Assembly (NCBI GenBank): GCA_018222835.1
Contig: JAAEZN010000018.1
Location: 1-46,987 of the forward strand
Origin: Algicola sp.
GTDB taxonomy: Bacteria > Bacteroidota > Bacteroidia > Flavobacteriales > Flavobacteriaceae
Reading direction: 5' to 3'
DNA length: 46,987 nucleotides
The notes under the pieces are model-generated. The model was not told the DNA's origin. It saw nothing but the letters and a program-made list of their open reading frames with translations, and did no database searches. This document shows, piece after piece, positions 34,139-42,078 of the stretch. Made by a program: the position numbers and the translations under genes. Positions within the stretch are counted from its first letter, which is position 1, and each line of letters opens with the position of its first letter.

Positions 34139-35047
34139 TTACAAAAAAATATTGACTGAAATAAAGAATAAAACCGCTAACAAAAAGGTACTCAACGCTA
34201 CTTTCTTAAGTTCGGGATCCAATCGGACAGGTTCCGTGGTGACCATAACAGTACGTAAATGAATCATTAATGGAATAAAGGCCAGCATAAAAAAGGACTG
34301 TTTCCAATCAAAATTTTCAAACAATATGTAGGCAAAAAAGCAAATCAAAGCGGTCAGAATCAAGAAAAAGTGATATCGTTTTCCACTTTTAAACCCCATT
34401 TTAACTATCATGGTAATCTTGCCATGCTTTTTATCGGAGACCACATCCCTAAGGTTGTTCAAGTTTAAAACGGCCACACATAGTAATCCAATGGAACCGG
34501 CTGGTAAAAGCGAAGACCAATCAAGGTTTTTCGTGTATAGGAACATGCTCCCGAGCACACCTAGTAAACCAAAGAAAAGAAATACAAAAAGGTCTCCCAT
34601 ACCCTTGTAGCCATAGGCATTGGAGCCCACAGTGTACTTAATGGCCGCCCAAATACTCAATAGGCCAAGTACAAAAAAAATGAGGATATATGTAAAATTT
34701 TCTGGTCCAAAAGATAAGTAGATGAGAGCCAATGCCATGGCCATACTAACTATGGTAGAAACGATAATCCCCCTTTTTAGGGATGAGCGCGAGATAATCC
34801 CGCTTTGCAAAGCTCTTGCAGGTCCGATTCTATCTTCGTTATCCGTACCTTTTACTCCATCGCCATAATCATTGGCAAAATTGGAAGTTACCTGAAAACC
34901 GACCGTTGTTAAAAGGGCCAAAATAAATATCGGTATTTCGAACCGGCCATGCAAGCTGGCCAAAGCAGTACCAACAATAATACCGGATAAGGATAGCGGT
35001 AATGTGCGCAGTCTAGCAGCCTGAATCCAAGCCTTTGTATTTCCCAA
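34139..35047 (-). CDS. menA: 1,4-dihydroxy-2-naphthoate polyprenyltransferase
   Basis: MenA attaches the polyprenyl tail to DHNA, giving demethylmenaquinone, and sits in the inner membrane. The 302-residue product is a UbiA-superfamily protein with about eight helices; the first Asp-rich motif is NFANDYGDGVKGTDNEDR with the diphosphate-binding Asp residues, and the second is NNLRDVVSDKKHGK. IGPARALQSG between them is typical of MenA rather than UbiA or protoheme transferases. It starts 2 bases after the SPOR-domain protein gene and is followed by the LytTR regulator after 33 bases. The expected menB is not adjacent. Confidence 0.95.
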   Translation of the reverse strand: MGNTKAWIQAARLRTLPLSLSGIIVGTALASLHGRFEIPIFILALLTTVGFQVTSNFANDYGDGVKGTDNEDRIGPARALQSGIISRSSLKRGIIVSTIVSMAMALALIYLSFGPENFTYILIFFVLGLLSIWAAIKYTVGSNAYGYKGMGDLFVFLFFGLLGVLGSMFLYTKNLDWSSLLPAGSIGLLCVAVLNLNNLRDVVSDKKHGKITMIVKMGFKSGKRYHFFLILTALICFFAYILFENFDWKQSFFMLAFIPLMIHLRTVMVTTEPVRLDPELKKVALSTFLLAVLFFISVNIFL

Positions 35048-35049
35048 GA

Positions 35050-35649
35050 TTAATACGGATCTTCTATTTTAACTCTCTGACCATCTTTGTAGGAGGCTAC
35101 AAAAGCATCGTCAAATCCCATTTGCACCAATTGTCTTCTGAATTTCTGGGCTTCTTCCAATGTTTCAAAATTACCTAGCGAGTACGCATAAAAAGGATTG
35201 GTTTTTACAAATAGTGTATTGGTCAATGCCTCGGAAGCCAAGGTCACATTATTTTCCACAAACGACTTTACCTGTACGGAATAGATCATCTCCTTGTTCA
35301 AAAACTCTTTGGCCAAATAAAATTCCTTAACCAAACTAAGTTCTTCGTTTTGGGATTTTAAGTTATCTATTCTCGCCTTGATCACATCCAAACTATCTAT
35401 GGATACCAATAGATTACCTTGGTTCTCAAACGATTGCTTACTGCTAAGACCTGCCGTAAAAGATGTAATGGCCAGCGTACCAATAACAAAGAGTCCTACA
35501 AATGCCAAGAGGATATTCCTTTGCAGTTTCATTTTGCGCAAATCCTTGTTCTTGTATTTTATCTGGTCGAGAAGTCTTTCGTTGATAATTTGGGCCTTAT
35601 CTATATCCTTATGAAGGTCCAACAAATCGCTTTCTTCAATAAAAGGCAT
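35050..35649 (-). CDS. Membrane protein with coiled coil and SPOR-like C-terminus
   Basis: A 199-residue protein. Residues 1-40 are a charged cytoplasmic helix (DLLDLHKDIDKAQIINERLLDQI), residues ~44-66 are one membrane helix (NILLAFVGLFVIGTLAITSF), then a short coiled coil, and a C-terminal domain whose pattern (YSVQVKSF...FYAYSLGNFETLEEAQKFRRQLVQMGFDDAFVASYKDGQRV) is that of a SPOR domain. SPOR domains bind denuded peptidoglycan, often at division sites, so a cell-envelope role is likely. It is translated in an apparent operon ahead of menA, 2 bases away, from a promoter at 35719-35726. Confidence 0.82.
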   Translation of the reverse strand: MPFIEESDLLDLHKDIDKAQIINERLLDQIKYKNKDLRKMKLQRNILLAFVGLFVIGTLAITSFTAGLSSKQSFENQGNLLVSIDSLDVIKARIDNLKSQNEELSLVKEFYLAKEFLNKEMIYSVQVKSFVENNVTLASEALTNTLFVKTNPFYAYSLGNFETLEEAQKFRRQLVQMGFDDAFVASYKDGQRVKIEDPY

Positions 35650-35718
35650 ATTGTGAAGGAATTATAATTATACGTTATGCTAAAAACATAACAGTCAATA
35701 AGTTAATATGAATCTCTA

Positions 35719-35726
35719 CAAAAATA
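35719..35726 (-). promoter_or_regulatory. -7 promoter element of the SPOR-menA-LytTR operon
   Basis: The minus strand reads TATTTTTG, a full match to TAnnTTTG, 69 bases before the first ATG. Confidence 0.55.
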
Positions 35727-35794
35727 GAGTTTTTGTACAAAGAAAAAAACTTTACGACCCGAAAGCTTTAAATAAGTTAGTACTTAGCATCTAA

Positions 35795-36631
35795 TTAGCT
35801 TTTCAGCAAATGGATACCGTCCTCCTGAATATTGATCCTTCTCTGTCGATAAAGGATGCCAACACCTTTTTTAAAGGCCTTTTTACTCATATGGAGGATG
35901 TGCTGGATCTCTTCCGGAGCCGACTTGTCGTGCAACGGTAAAAAACCATCGTTCTGTACAAGTTTATCAAAGATAAATTTTGCGGTGGGCTCCAACATTT
36001 TAGCTCCTATCGGCTGAAGCGAGACATCTATTTTCTTATCGTCCCGTACATTTTTTACATAACCCATTACTTGATCTCCAACAGAAACAGGCTTAAATAT
36101 ATCACTGCCAAAAATGAGACCTTTATGGCGATTATCCACGATTACCTCCCAACCTAAAGGGGTTTTACGGTAAATTAAAAGATCGACCTGGTCATTTTGG
36201 TCATACTCCACACTTTCGTTGGATAAAAATTTATCTACTCTGTTGGATCCCGTAAGGCGCATACTCTCCTCATCCATATAACAATGCACAACATAGCTGT
36301 TGCCTTCCTCCATTCTTTGGGATTGTTCCCTAAAGGGGACAAGAAGATGTTTTTCCAATCCCCAGTCCAAAAAAGCGCCATATGCCCCAACTTCAACCAC
36401 TTTTAAATAAGCGAATCCATTACGGGTTATTTTAGGTTTTAGGGTTGTGGAAATTGGCCGTTCCGCATTGTCCAGATAACAGAATACTTCCATTTCCTGA
36501 TCAATCTCAAAATCGGACGGCACATATTTGTTCGGCAACAGAATTTCCGTGCCTTCATCATCTCCTAAAAAAAGTCCTATACTCGTGCTTCTTAGCACTT
36601 TAAGGGTATTGTAGTTTCCCAATTCTATCAT
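35795..36631 (-). CDS. CvfB family S1-like RNA-binding protein
   Basis: The 278-residue product matches the CvfB/YitL family, which has three S1-like domains and a C-terminal winged helix. Visible features: an N-terminal S1-like barrel (GNYNTLKVLRSTSIGLFLGD), a second (YLKVVEVGAYGAFLDWGLEKHLLVPF), a third (VGDQVMGYVKNVRDDKKIDVSLQP), and the wHTH end (HMSKKAFKKGVGILYRQRRI). In Staphylococcus CvfB binds RNA and affects virulence factor expression; the role here is unknown. It lies between two menaquinone groups but has its own promoter, TACCTTTG at 36636-36643, only 4 bases before the ATG. Confidence 0.92.
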   Translation of the reverse strand: MIELGNYNTLKVLRSTSIGLFLGDDEGTEILLPNKYVPSDFEIDQEMEVFCYLDNAERPISTTLKPKITRNGFAYLKVVEVGAYGAFLDWGLEKHLLVPFREQSQRMEEGNSYVVHCYMDEESMRLTGSNRVDKFLSNESVEYDQNDQVDLLIYRKTPLGWEVIVDNRHKGLIFGSDIFKPVSVGDQVMGYVKNVRDDKKIDVSLQPIGAKMLEPTAKFIFDKLVQNDGFLPLHDKSAPEEIQHILHMSKKAFKKGVGILYRQRRINIQEDGIHLLKS

Positions 36632-36635
36632 AGGG

Positions 36636-36643
36636 CAAAGGTA
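36636..36643 (-). promoter_or_regulatory. -7 element 4 bases before the CvfB start
   Basis: The minus strand reads TACCTTTG (full match), then CCCT, then ATG 36631. The transcription start should fall on or beside the start codon. Confidence 0.65.
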
Positions 36644-36661
36644 GCTGTAAAAAATGGGTAT

Positions 36662-36690
36662 AAAAAAAGCTGCCTTAAAACAGACAGCTT
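36662..36690 (-). terminator. Rho-independent terminator after the DUF2853 gene
   Basis: On the minus strand AAGCTGTCT and AGGCAGCTT pair with one G-U around a 6-base loop and are followed by a T-run. It separates DUF2853 from the CvfB gene. Confidence 0.88.
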
Positions 36691-36712
36691 ATATGTAACT
36701 CCTTTTAAGGGC

Positions 36713-37054
36713 TTAATTATAAACCGATTCCTTTCCAAAATGTTTGGCCAACATATAATAGATAACCGCTCGATGTTTATTTTTTTCGGATTGGCCATAA
36801 GAATCGATAACACTTTTAATGGATTCCATAAGCGCTGGAGTATCTGCCAGTCCCAGTTTTTTAATCAAGAAGTTGTTCTTTACTGTTTCCAATTCCTTAT
36901 CATCGGAGCCGGATACCTTCGAAGCATCCAAATTATAGATGGCCGGTCCCAATCCTATGGCCACTTTGGTAAGTAAATCCATGTCCGGGGCTTGTCCGAA
37001 TTTATTCTTGATGTCTTCGGCGTATTTCTCGATCAATTCGTCTCTTTTACTCAT
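36713..37054 (-). CDS. DUF2853 family protein
   Basis: A 113-residue all-helical cytoplasmic protein. Its start (MSKRDELIEKYAEDIKNKFG) and its end (KHRAVIYYMLAKHFGKESVY) match the DUF2853 family, for which structures but no function are known. It lies 40 bases after menD and before a terminator, so it is probably the last gene of the menI-menF-menD transcript. This placement beside menD is seen in other flavobacteria as I recall, but I cannot confirm that here. No catalytic motif is visible. Confidence 0.88.
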   Translation of the reverse strand: MSKRDELIEKYAEDIKNKFGQAPDMDLLTKVAIGLGPAIYNLDASKVSGSDDKELETVKNNFLIKKLGLADTPALMESIKSVIDSYGQSEKNKHRAVIYYMLAKHFGKESVYN

Positions 37055-37094
37055 AATTTGTTAGTGTTCTTTTTTTTGATTTATAGCTAAGGTT

Positions 37095-38837
37095 CTAAGA
37101 TATAAAATCGAAGTATCCAAGCAAAATTTTATTGTTCAGCACACGAGGGGTTTTAATTTCCAATATTCTCGGTCTATTTGATTTTGAATAAAAATCCTTG
37201 TATTCCCGTATCAAATCACTCTCATTTTCCACAACCCAATATTCAAAACCGTACATTTTGGCCAAATGCTCTGCAGATAATCCATGACTGGTCTCAAAGA
37301 AAGTCTCGAACTCCTCAGTTTCTTCTTTACCTGGCAATATCCTGAAAATTCCTCCTCCAGAATTGTTGATGAGCACAATCCTAAAATCAGGACGTATATA
37401 TTGGTTCCATAACGCATTGCTATCGTAAAAGAAACTAAGATCGCCTGTTAACAACAATGTGGGCTCAGAACTAAAAATTGAGCTGCCCACTGCCGTAGAT
37501 GTACTCCCATCAATTCCACTTGTACCTCGATTACAAAATACCTTTAAGGATTGGTCCATAGGAAAAAGTTGGGCATACCTAACCGTGGAACTGTTTGCCA
37601 AATGCACCTGGTACCCTTCGGGTATTCGCTTTATAATTTGATTAAAAGCGACAAAATCCGAAAAAGGGACTTCCTTAAGGTAAGCATTACGCTTTTTCTC
37701 GTAATTCTCTTTATTCTGCTCCCAGAATGCTTTGTAATCACTTGTTAGACCAGAATTTTCGGGAACTACTTTATTAAAAAAAACGTTGGGGTTTGTTTTG
37801 ATGTGTTTTGATAGACAGTAAAAAGTGTCGTTTGCCTTTTTAGAATCCACGTGCCAATGTTGTTGAGGCCTATATTCTCTTAAAAAAGCTTTTATTTTTT
37901 TGGACACGATCAATCCTCCAAAGGTCACCAAAACCTCTGGTCTCAACCTTTGAAACAGTTCGACCTTATGTTCCGATTTTTCGATAGGAGCAATAATACT
38001 GTCTATGCTCTCAAAAAATTCAGGGTGATGCAAATTGGAAGTAGTTTCGGTAAACAACAAGGTGTTTGGATCGTTGGCCAAAACCTGTAGCACTTCCGGT
38101 TCAATGGCATTGGGCCGATTAACCCCTACCAAAACCATTTTTCTTGAACTATTATTCCAAATCTTTGATAATTCCCCCCAATCCTCTTTGTCGGCCAAAC
38201 CTACTTTAAAGCTTTCATTATTATCTTTAATCTGTACCGACGGGTCCTCTACCCTACCGTACAAAGGTTCTTCAAAAGGAATATTTATGTGTACCGGATA
38301 TCTTTCCCCAAACGCTACCGCAAGTGCTTTTTTAATCTCTTTCTCGTTGTAAGCTTGCACTTCGTCTTGACTGTTCTGTAACAAGGGTTTGCCATATTTT
38401 GAAATAGTAGCCCGAGCGTGGGATACATCCTGTTTTAAATTGGCGGAATAACCAATGTGCTTTTCCAATACATTTTCCTGTCGAATGGTTTGCCCATCTC
38501 CAATATCAATTCTGTAGCTCGGCCTATCCGCTGAAACTACAATAAGAGGAATGTCGCTGTAAAATGCTTCGGCAACGGCTGGGTAAAAATTCAACATGGC
38601 ACTCCCCGATGAACACAGAACGGCAACAGGTTCTTGTGTTTGCTGCGCCATACCCATGGCAAAAAAGGCCGCACAACGCTCATCCACTACGCTGTAGCAA
38701 CTAAAAAAAGGGTTCTTTGTGAAACTGATCGTTAATGGAGCATTTCTTGATCCAGGTGAGATAACAATGTTTTTGACTCCCCTTGATTTGAAGTACAGAA
38801 CCAAGGTTTGAGCAGCAGGAATATCTGAGTACATCAT
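37095..38837 (-). CDS. menD: SEPHCHC synthase (menaquinone, TPP-dependent)
   Basis: MenD joins isochorismate and 2-oxoglutarate with loss of CO2, using TPP and Mg. The 580-residue product begins DIPAAQTLVLYFKSRGVKNIVISPGSRNAPL, typical of MenD, and shows GSAMLNFYPAVAEA, SADRPSYRIDIGDGQTIRQ and the C-terminal TPP segment NRGTSGIDGSTSTAVG...LLTGDLSFFYDSNALW with NNSGGGIF. It follows menF by 55 bases and has an extra promoter element there (TATTTTTG, 38844-38851) 6 bases before the first ATG. ATG ATG at 38837 and 38834 are both possible starts. Confidence 0.96.
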   Translation of the reverse strand: MMYSDIPAAQTLVLYFKSRGVKNIVISPGSRNAPLTISFTKNPFFSCYSVVDERCAAFFAMGMAQQTQEPVAVLCSSGSAMLNFYPAVAEAFYSDIPLIVVSADRPSYRIDIGDGQTIRQENVLEKHIGYSANLKQDVSHARATISKYGKPLLQNSQDEVQAYNEKEIKKALAVAFGERYPVHINIPFEEPLYGRVEDPSVQIKDNNESFKVGLADKEDWGELSKIWNNSSRKMVLVGVNRPNAIEPEVLQVLANDPNTLLFTETTSNLHHPEFFESIDSIIAPIEKSEHKVELFQRLRPEVLVTFGGLIVSKKIKAFLREYRPQQHWHVDSKKANDTFYCLSKHIKTNPNVFFNKVVPENSGLTSDYKAFWEQNKENYEKKRNAYLKEVPFSDFVAFNQIIKRIPEGYQVHLANSSTVRYAQLFPMDQSLKVFCNRGTSGIDGSTSTAVGSSIFSSEPTLLLTGDLSFFYDSNALWNQYIRPDFRIVLINNSGGGIFRILPGKEETEEFETFFETSHGLSAEHLAKMYGFEYWVVENESDLIREYKDFYSKSNRPRILEIKTPRVLNNKILLGYFDFIS

Positions 38838-38843
38838 GGACTA

Positions 38844-38851
38844 CAAAAATA
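38844..38851 (-). promoter_or_regulatory. Internal -7 element 6 bases before menD
   Basis: The minus strand reads TATTTTTG (full match), followed by six bases and ATG 38837. It would give menD a leaderless or 1-2 base leader mRNA in addition to read-through from menF. Confidence 0.55.
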
Positions 38852-38892
38852 CATCATCTATGTGGTAATGCCCTAAAATCTATAGCATCTAT

Positions 38893-39954
38893 TTACAAGA
38901 TGTTCAACATGGTCTTGCTTTTGTTTTGGGTTTCGACCCATTCGCTCTCCGGGTCGGAGGCATCTGTAATTCCACCGCCTACGAAAATTGCTGCATTGTA
39001 TTTGTTCAACTCCATACAACGAAGGTTTACGTAGAGCGAAGTTTCAGCTTCAGGGCCAAAATTTAATTCACCCAAAAAACCAGTGTAAAACGTTCTTTTA
39101 TAGTTCTCGTTCTTTTTGATGAACTGCTTTGCCTCAGCCGTTGGAATACCACAAATGGCCGGGGTTGGGTGCAATGCCCGAACAACTTCTTTGATTTTTA
39201 TATTGGGCAGCATGGTTCCTCTTACCTCTGACCTTAAATGCCACAAACTACCTGCCCTAATGGATTCTACCTCGTCTATTTCCAAATGTTCCATAGTATG
39301 GGCCAACTTATCGCCAATATATTCGGAAACCATTTGCTGTTCGTCTATTTCTTTGATACCCCATTTCGGGTCTTCGCCTTCTATAAATGGTAGGGTTGCC
39401 GCCAAGGACATGGTTTGCAGTTTTTTATTCTTGACTTTGACCAAGGTTTCTGGTGTGGCTCCACACCATGTACCGACTTTGGGATGATAAAAAAGATAAC
39501 CAAATGCATGGGGATACGCACTGAGCAGCGTTTTGAATATATCTGTAGGGGATTTTGTAACTGGAACCTCGATCTTTCGGGAAAGTACTACTTTTTGCAG
39601 CCTGCCCTTTTTTATTTCATCAATTCCTTTTTTTACTATATCTACATGCGTCTCCTTTCCAGAATCTTTAAAAGAGATATCGGTTTCTTTGGTTGAACTT
39701 TCCGCCCTATACTCTCCTGTCCATACTTCGTCGGGTCTAATCAAAATAGCTTCGCCATTAGCATCAAAAGGAGCAAAAAGGAATCCCGTTTCCTCAAAAT
39801 CCGAAGAGACAACAAGATCTTTGTTTGTTTGAAAAACGGCTTGTAATTCTTTTTGATCGGGTTTTCGGTAAATAACGAAAGGCAATCCGTTTTCCAGACA
39901 GGATTCAATCCTTTCAAAAACTGCTTCGGTTTTTTTATTTTCTAGGTAATGCAA
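38893..39954 (-). CDS. menF: Isochorismate synthase
   Basis: MenF converts chorismate to isochorismate, the first committed step of menaquinone synthesis. The 353-residue product has the chorismate-binding fold in its C-terminal two thirds: LQKVVLSRKIEV (with the Lys that activates water), GTWCGATPETLVKV, HLRSEVRGTML, HPTPAICGIPTAEAK and YTGFLGELNF with the Mg-binding Glu residues. The N-terminal ~90 residues are shorter than in E. coli MenF. The menI-like gene upstream overlaps its start by 20 bases and menD follows, so pathway context favours MenF over a siderophore (EntC) role. Confidence 0.93.
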   Translation of the reverse strand: MHYLENKKTEAVFERIESCLENGLPFVIYRKPDQKELQAVFQTNKDLVVSSDFEETGFLFAPFDANGEAILIRPDEVWTGEYRAESSTKETDISFKDSGKETHVDIVKKGIDEIKKGRLQKVVLSRKIEVPVTKSPTDIFKTLLSAYPHAFGYLFYHPKVGTWCGATPETLVKVKNKKLQTMSLAATLPFIEGEDPKWGIKEIDEQQMVSEYIGDKLAHTMEHLEIDEVESIRAGSLWHLRSEVRGTMLPNIKIKEVVRALHPTPAICGIPTAEAKQFIKKNENYKRTFYTGFLGELNFGPEAETSLYVNLRCMELNKYNAAIFVGGGITDASDPESEWVETQNKSKTMLNIL

Positions 39955-40357
39955 TGGTCGTAAGTTTACAATTGGAAATAAGATTGTCTTCCTCGTCCGT
40001 AATTTTTATCTCCCAGAGTTGAGTGGTCCGTCCCTTGTGTAGAATGGATGCCCTAGCGTACACAAAACCTTCTTTAATGGATCGTACATGGTTGGCCGCA
40101 ATCTCGATACCTCGAACAAAAAATTCTTTTCCGTCCAAAAAAACATAAGATGCTGCACTTCCTACACTTTCCGCCAGCGCTACAGAAGCTCCTCCGTGCA
40201 AAACACCATCGGGCTGGTGGACTTTTGGTGTTACCGGCATTTTAGCCAATAAAAAGTTTTCGCCAACATCTATATAAGTAATGTCCAATGTTTCCATTAG
40301 AGTTCCTTTGCAAATCTGGTTGCAAACGGATAAAATCTTCTCCTTATGTTCGTTCAT
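39935..40357 (-). CDS. menI: Hotdog-fold thioesterase, probable DHNA-CoA hydrolase
   Basis: A 140-residue PaaI/YdiI-type hotdog thioesterase. The central helix HQPDGVLHGGASVALAESVGSAA contains the HGG turn and the catalytic Glu position (VALAE) as in YdiI/MenI, followed by strands GIEIAANHVR and YARASILHKGRTTQLWEIKI. MenI frees DHNA from its CoA thioester before prenylation by MenA. Assignment to MenI rather than a general thioesterase rests on overlap with menF (20 bases) and the following menD. ATG 40357 is chosen over 40396 since the extension lacks family similarity. It is probably the first gene of the operon. Confidence 0.85.
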   Translation of the reverse strand: MNEHKEKILSVCNQICKGTLMETLDITYIDVGENFLLAKMPVTPKVHQPDGVLHGGASVALAESVGSAASYVFLDGKEFFVRGIEIAANHVRSIKEGFVYARASILHKGRTTQLWEIKITDEEDNLISNCKLTTIALPRK

Positions 40358-40419
40358 CCCTCTACTTTTTTGTAAAATTACGTAAAGCTTTTGCAATATC
40401 CATTAAAGCCATACTGAAC

Positions 40420-41064
40420 ATGTCCAACAAAGAAAAAACCGTAAGTTACACTACTCAAAATACATATCTGACGCAGAACAAATTAGGTCCAAAAACAAAA
40501 AATATTTGGTTGGTTTTCCATGGAATCGGCTATCTGAGCCGCTATTTTGTAAAATACTTTAACGGCCTAGATCCAGACGAAAATTACATTATTGTTCCGC
40601 AGGCTCCGTCCAAATATTATTTAAAGAACGAATACAAATATGTTGGCGCCAGTTGGTTGACCAAGGAAAACACTGCAACGGAAATCAATAATGTGATCAA
40701 TTATATTGATGCGGTCTTGGATGCCGAAAAACTCCCTAAAGAGACAAACCTTATCCTTTTTGGGTTTTCGCAAGGGGTTTCGGTGGCTACCCGTTGGTTG
40801 GCCCGTAATAAAATAGATTGTAAAATGATCGTGCTGTATGCAGGCGGTATTCCCAACGAACTTACTCCAGAGGATTTTGAGTTTTTGGATTATAGTTATA
40901 CCACAATTAAAATTGTGTACGGAGACCAAGATCAATATCTAAATCCAGAACGATTGAAAAGCGAAAAAATAAAAACCGATACCTTGTTCCAAGGTTCGGT
41001 AAAGATTATTTCCTTTAAAGGTGGTCACGAAATAAAACCGAAAATAATCCAGGATTTGTTATAG
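40420..41064 (+). CDS. Alpha/beta-hydrolase, phospholipase/carboxylesterase type
   Basis: A 214-residue cytoplasmic alpha/beta-hydrolase. The nucleophile elbow is GFSQG (LILFGFSQGVSVATRWLA), with a later Asp (VYGDQDQYL) and His (FKGGHEI). This pattern is that of the phospholipase/carboxylesterase family rather than MenH, whose elbow is usually GYSMGG. It cleaves ester or thioester bonds; the substrate is unknown. The ORF can be extended to 40288, but ATG 40420 starts the family-like region and avoids overlap with menI. It is divergent from menI, 62 bases away, and ends 6 bases from the convergent gene at 41071. Confidence 0.86.
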   Translation: MSNKEKTVSYTTQNTYLTQNKLGPKTKNIWLVFHGIGYLSRYFVKYFNGLDPDENYIIVPQAPSKYYLKNEYKYVGASWLTKENTATEINNVINYIDAVLDAEKLPKETNLILFGFSQGVSVATRWLARNKIDCKMIVLYAGGIPNELTPEDFEFLDYSYTTIKIVYGDQDQYLNPERLKSEKIKTDTLFQGSVKIISFKGGHEIKPKIIQDLL

Positions 41065-41070
41065 CGCTCT

Positions 41071-41997
41071 TTAGTTGCTGGTTTCTTCTTTTTGAACCTC
41101 TTCTGTGTAATACTTTATGGTTCTTGTTGTATAAGTATTGTTGGGGGTTACGATTTGCTTCACCCAATTGCTAGGTTTGTTATTATCAAATTGAAAAATA
41201 TAGTTTTCGGCAGATTCCGTATTAATGGTTTTTTTGACCACCTTGCTCAAAACACCATCGGTATATTGATAAAACCGTTTTTTCTGAGAAACAAACTCTT
41301 TTTCGGCAAAATCATATAAAAAGTCTTCACTGGTTACCAAATTTCCTACACTATTAAAGATTTCTTCCGTAGCTGTATTCGGCTCACCATCAATATATTC
41401 CTTGGTCAAGGTAACCTCTTGATTTCCTTTGTGGGTCTTTTTTATAGACGTTCTTACCGATTTTTGTAAAATTCCATTGGTAAACGTACTTACGGTAAGC
41501 TCATTTTTTACTTGGGTGTATTCGAAAGTGGTTTCATCTACGCCTTCGCCGTTGGATGAGATAATTCGAATCAATCTACCTTCGTCATTATAATGGTACT
41601 GCTCTTGCTCCAAAAATTGTTTATCATAAGAAATTATCTTCTCGATAACCTTTCTATTGGGAACTGTATCAATTTCATAAAAGTTGGCCATGGAAGTAGA
41701 TTCGTCCAGGATGTTGTTCTTATAACTTTCCATCCGTTTCTCCAATAATTCACCATCCTTATATTTATAGTAGGTAATATCTTGATCGTTATCGTTGTAC
41801 TGCGTAACCGTTTTTATGAGCACGCCTTCCTTGTCGAACTCGAACAATTCCTTACCATAGTCCGTAGAAACCAAACAGGATTGTACCCTTCCCTTTAAAT
41901 CAAAATCGTTTAAAGTGAATATTTTAAGCTCTTGGGACCTAACATTGACCAGATTGAGCAATAAAAATAAGAGTGGGATATAGTTGTGGTTTCTCAT
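41071..41997 (-). CDS. Exported protein with YD/RHS-like repeats
   Basis: I do not know a function. The 308-residue product has a signal peptide (cleavage near NVRSQ, residue ~21) and a series of short beta-hairpin repeats of the form F(D/N)xxGxLxxxxxYN (LFEFDKEGVLIKTVTQYN, YYKYKDGELLEKRMESY, YHYNDEGRLIRIISSN, EEIFNSVGNLVTSEDFLYD). These resemble MORN/YD-type wraps seen in many Bacteroidota exported proteins. A full-match promoter (TAATTTTG, 42002-42009) ends 4 bases before the ATG, implying a leaderless mRNA. It converges on the esterase gene with a 6-base gap. Confidence 0.82.
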   Translation of the reverse strand: MRNHNYIPLLFLLLNLVNVRSQELKIFTLNDFDLKGRVQSCLVSTDYGKELFEFDKEGVLIKTVTQYNDNDQDITYYKYKDGELLEKRMESYKNNILDESTSMANFYEIDTVPNRKVIEKIISYDKQFLEQEQYHYNDEGRLIRIISSNGEGVDETTFEYTQVKNELTVSTFTNGILQKSVRTSIKKTHKGNQEVTLTKEYIDGEPNTATEEIFNSVGNLVTSEDFLYDFAEKEFVSQKKRFYQYTDGVLSKVVKKTINTESAENYIFQFDNNKPSNWVKQIVTPNNTYTTRTIKYYTEEVQKEETSN

Positions 41998-42001
41998 ACT
42001 G

Positions 42002-42009
42002 CAAAATTA
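42002..42009 (-). promoter_or_regulatory. -7 element 4 bases before the exported-protein start
   Basis: The minus strand reads TAATTTTG (full match), then CAGT, then ATG 41997. Confidence 0.62.
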
Positions 42010-42078
42010 GTTGTAAAAAAATCAACTGAGAAATCTATGCCACATTAATCACATCTCGGAAAAAAATTCTAGTATAGT

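Noticed and set aside
40420-41064. MenH identity for the alpha/beta-hydrolase
   Set aside because: The nucleophile elbow GFSQG and overall pattern fit phospholipase/carboxylesterases; proximity to menI is the only argument for MenH.
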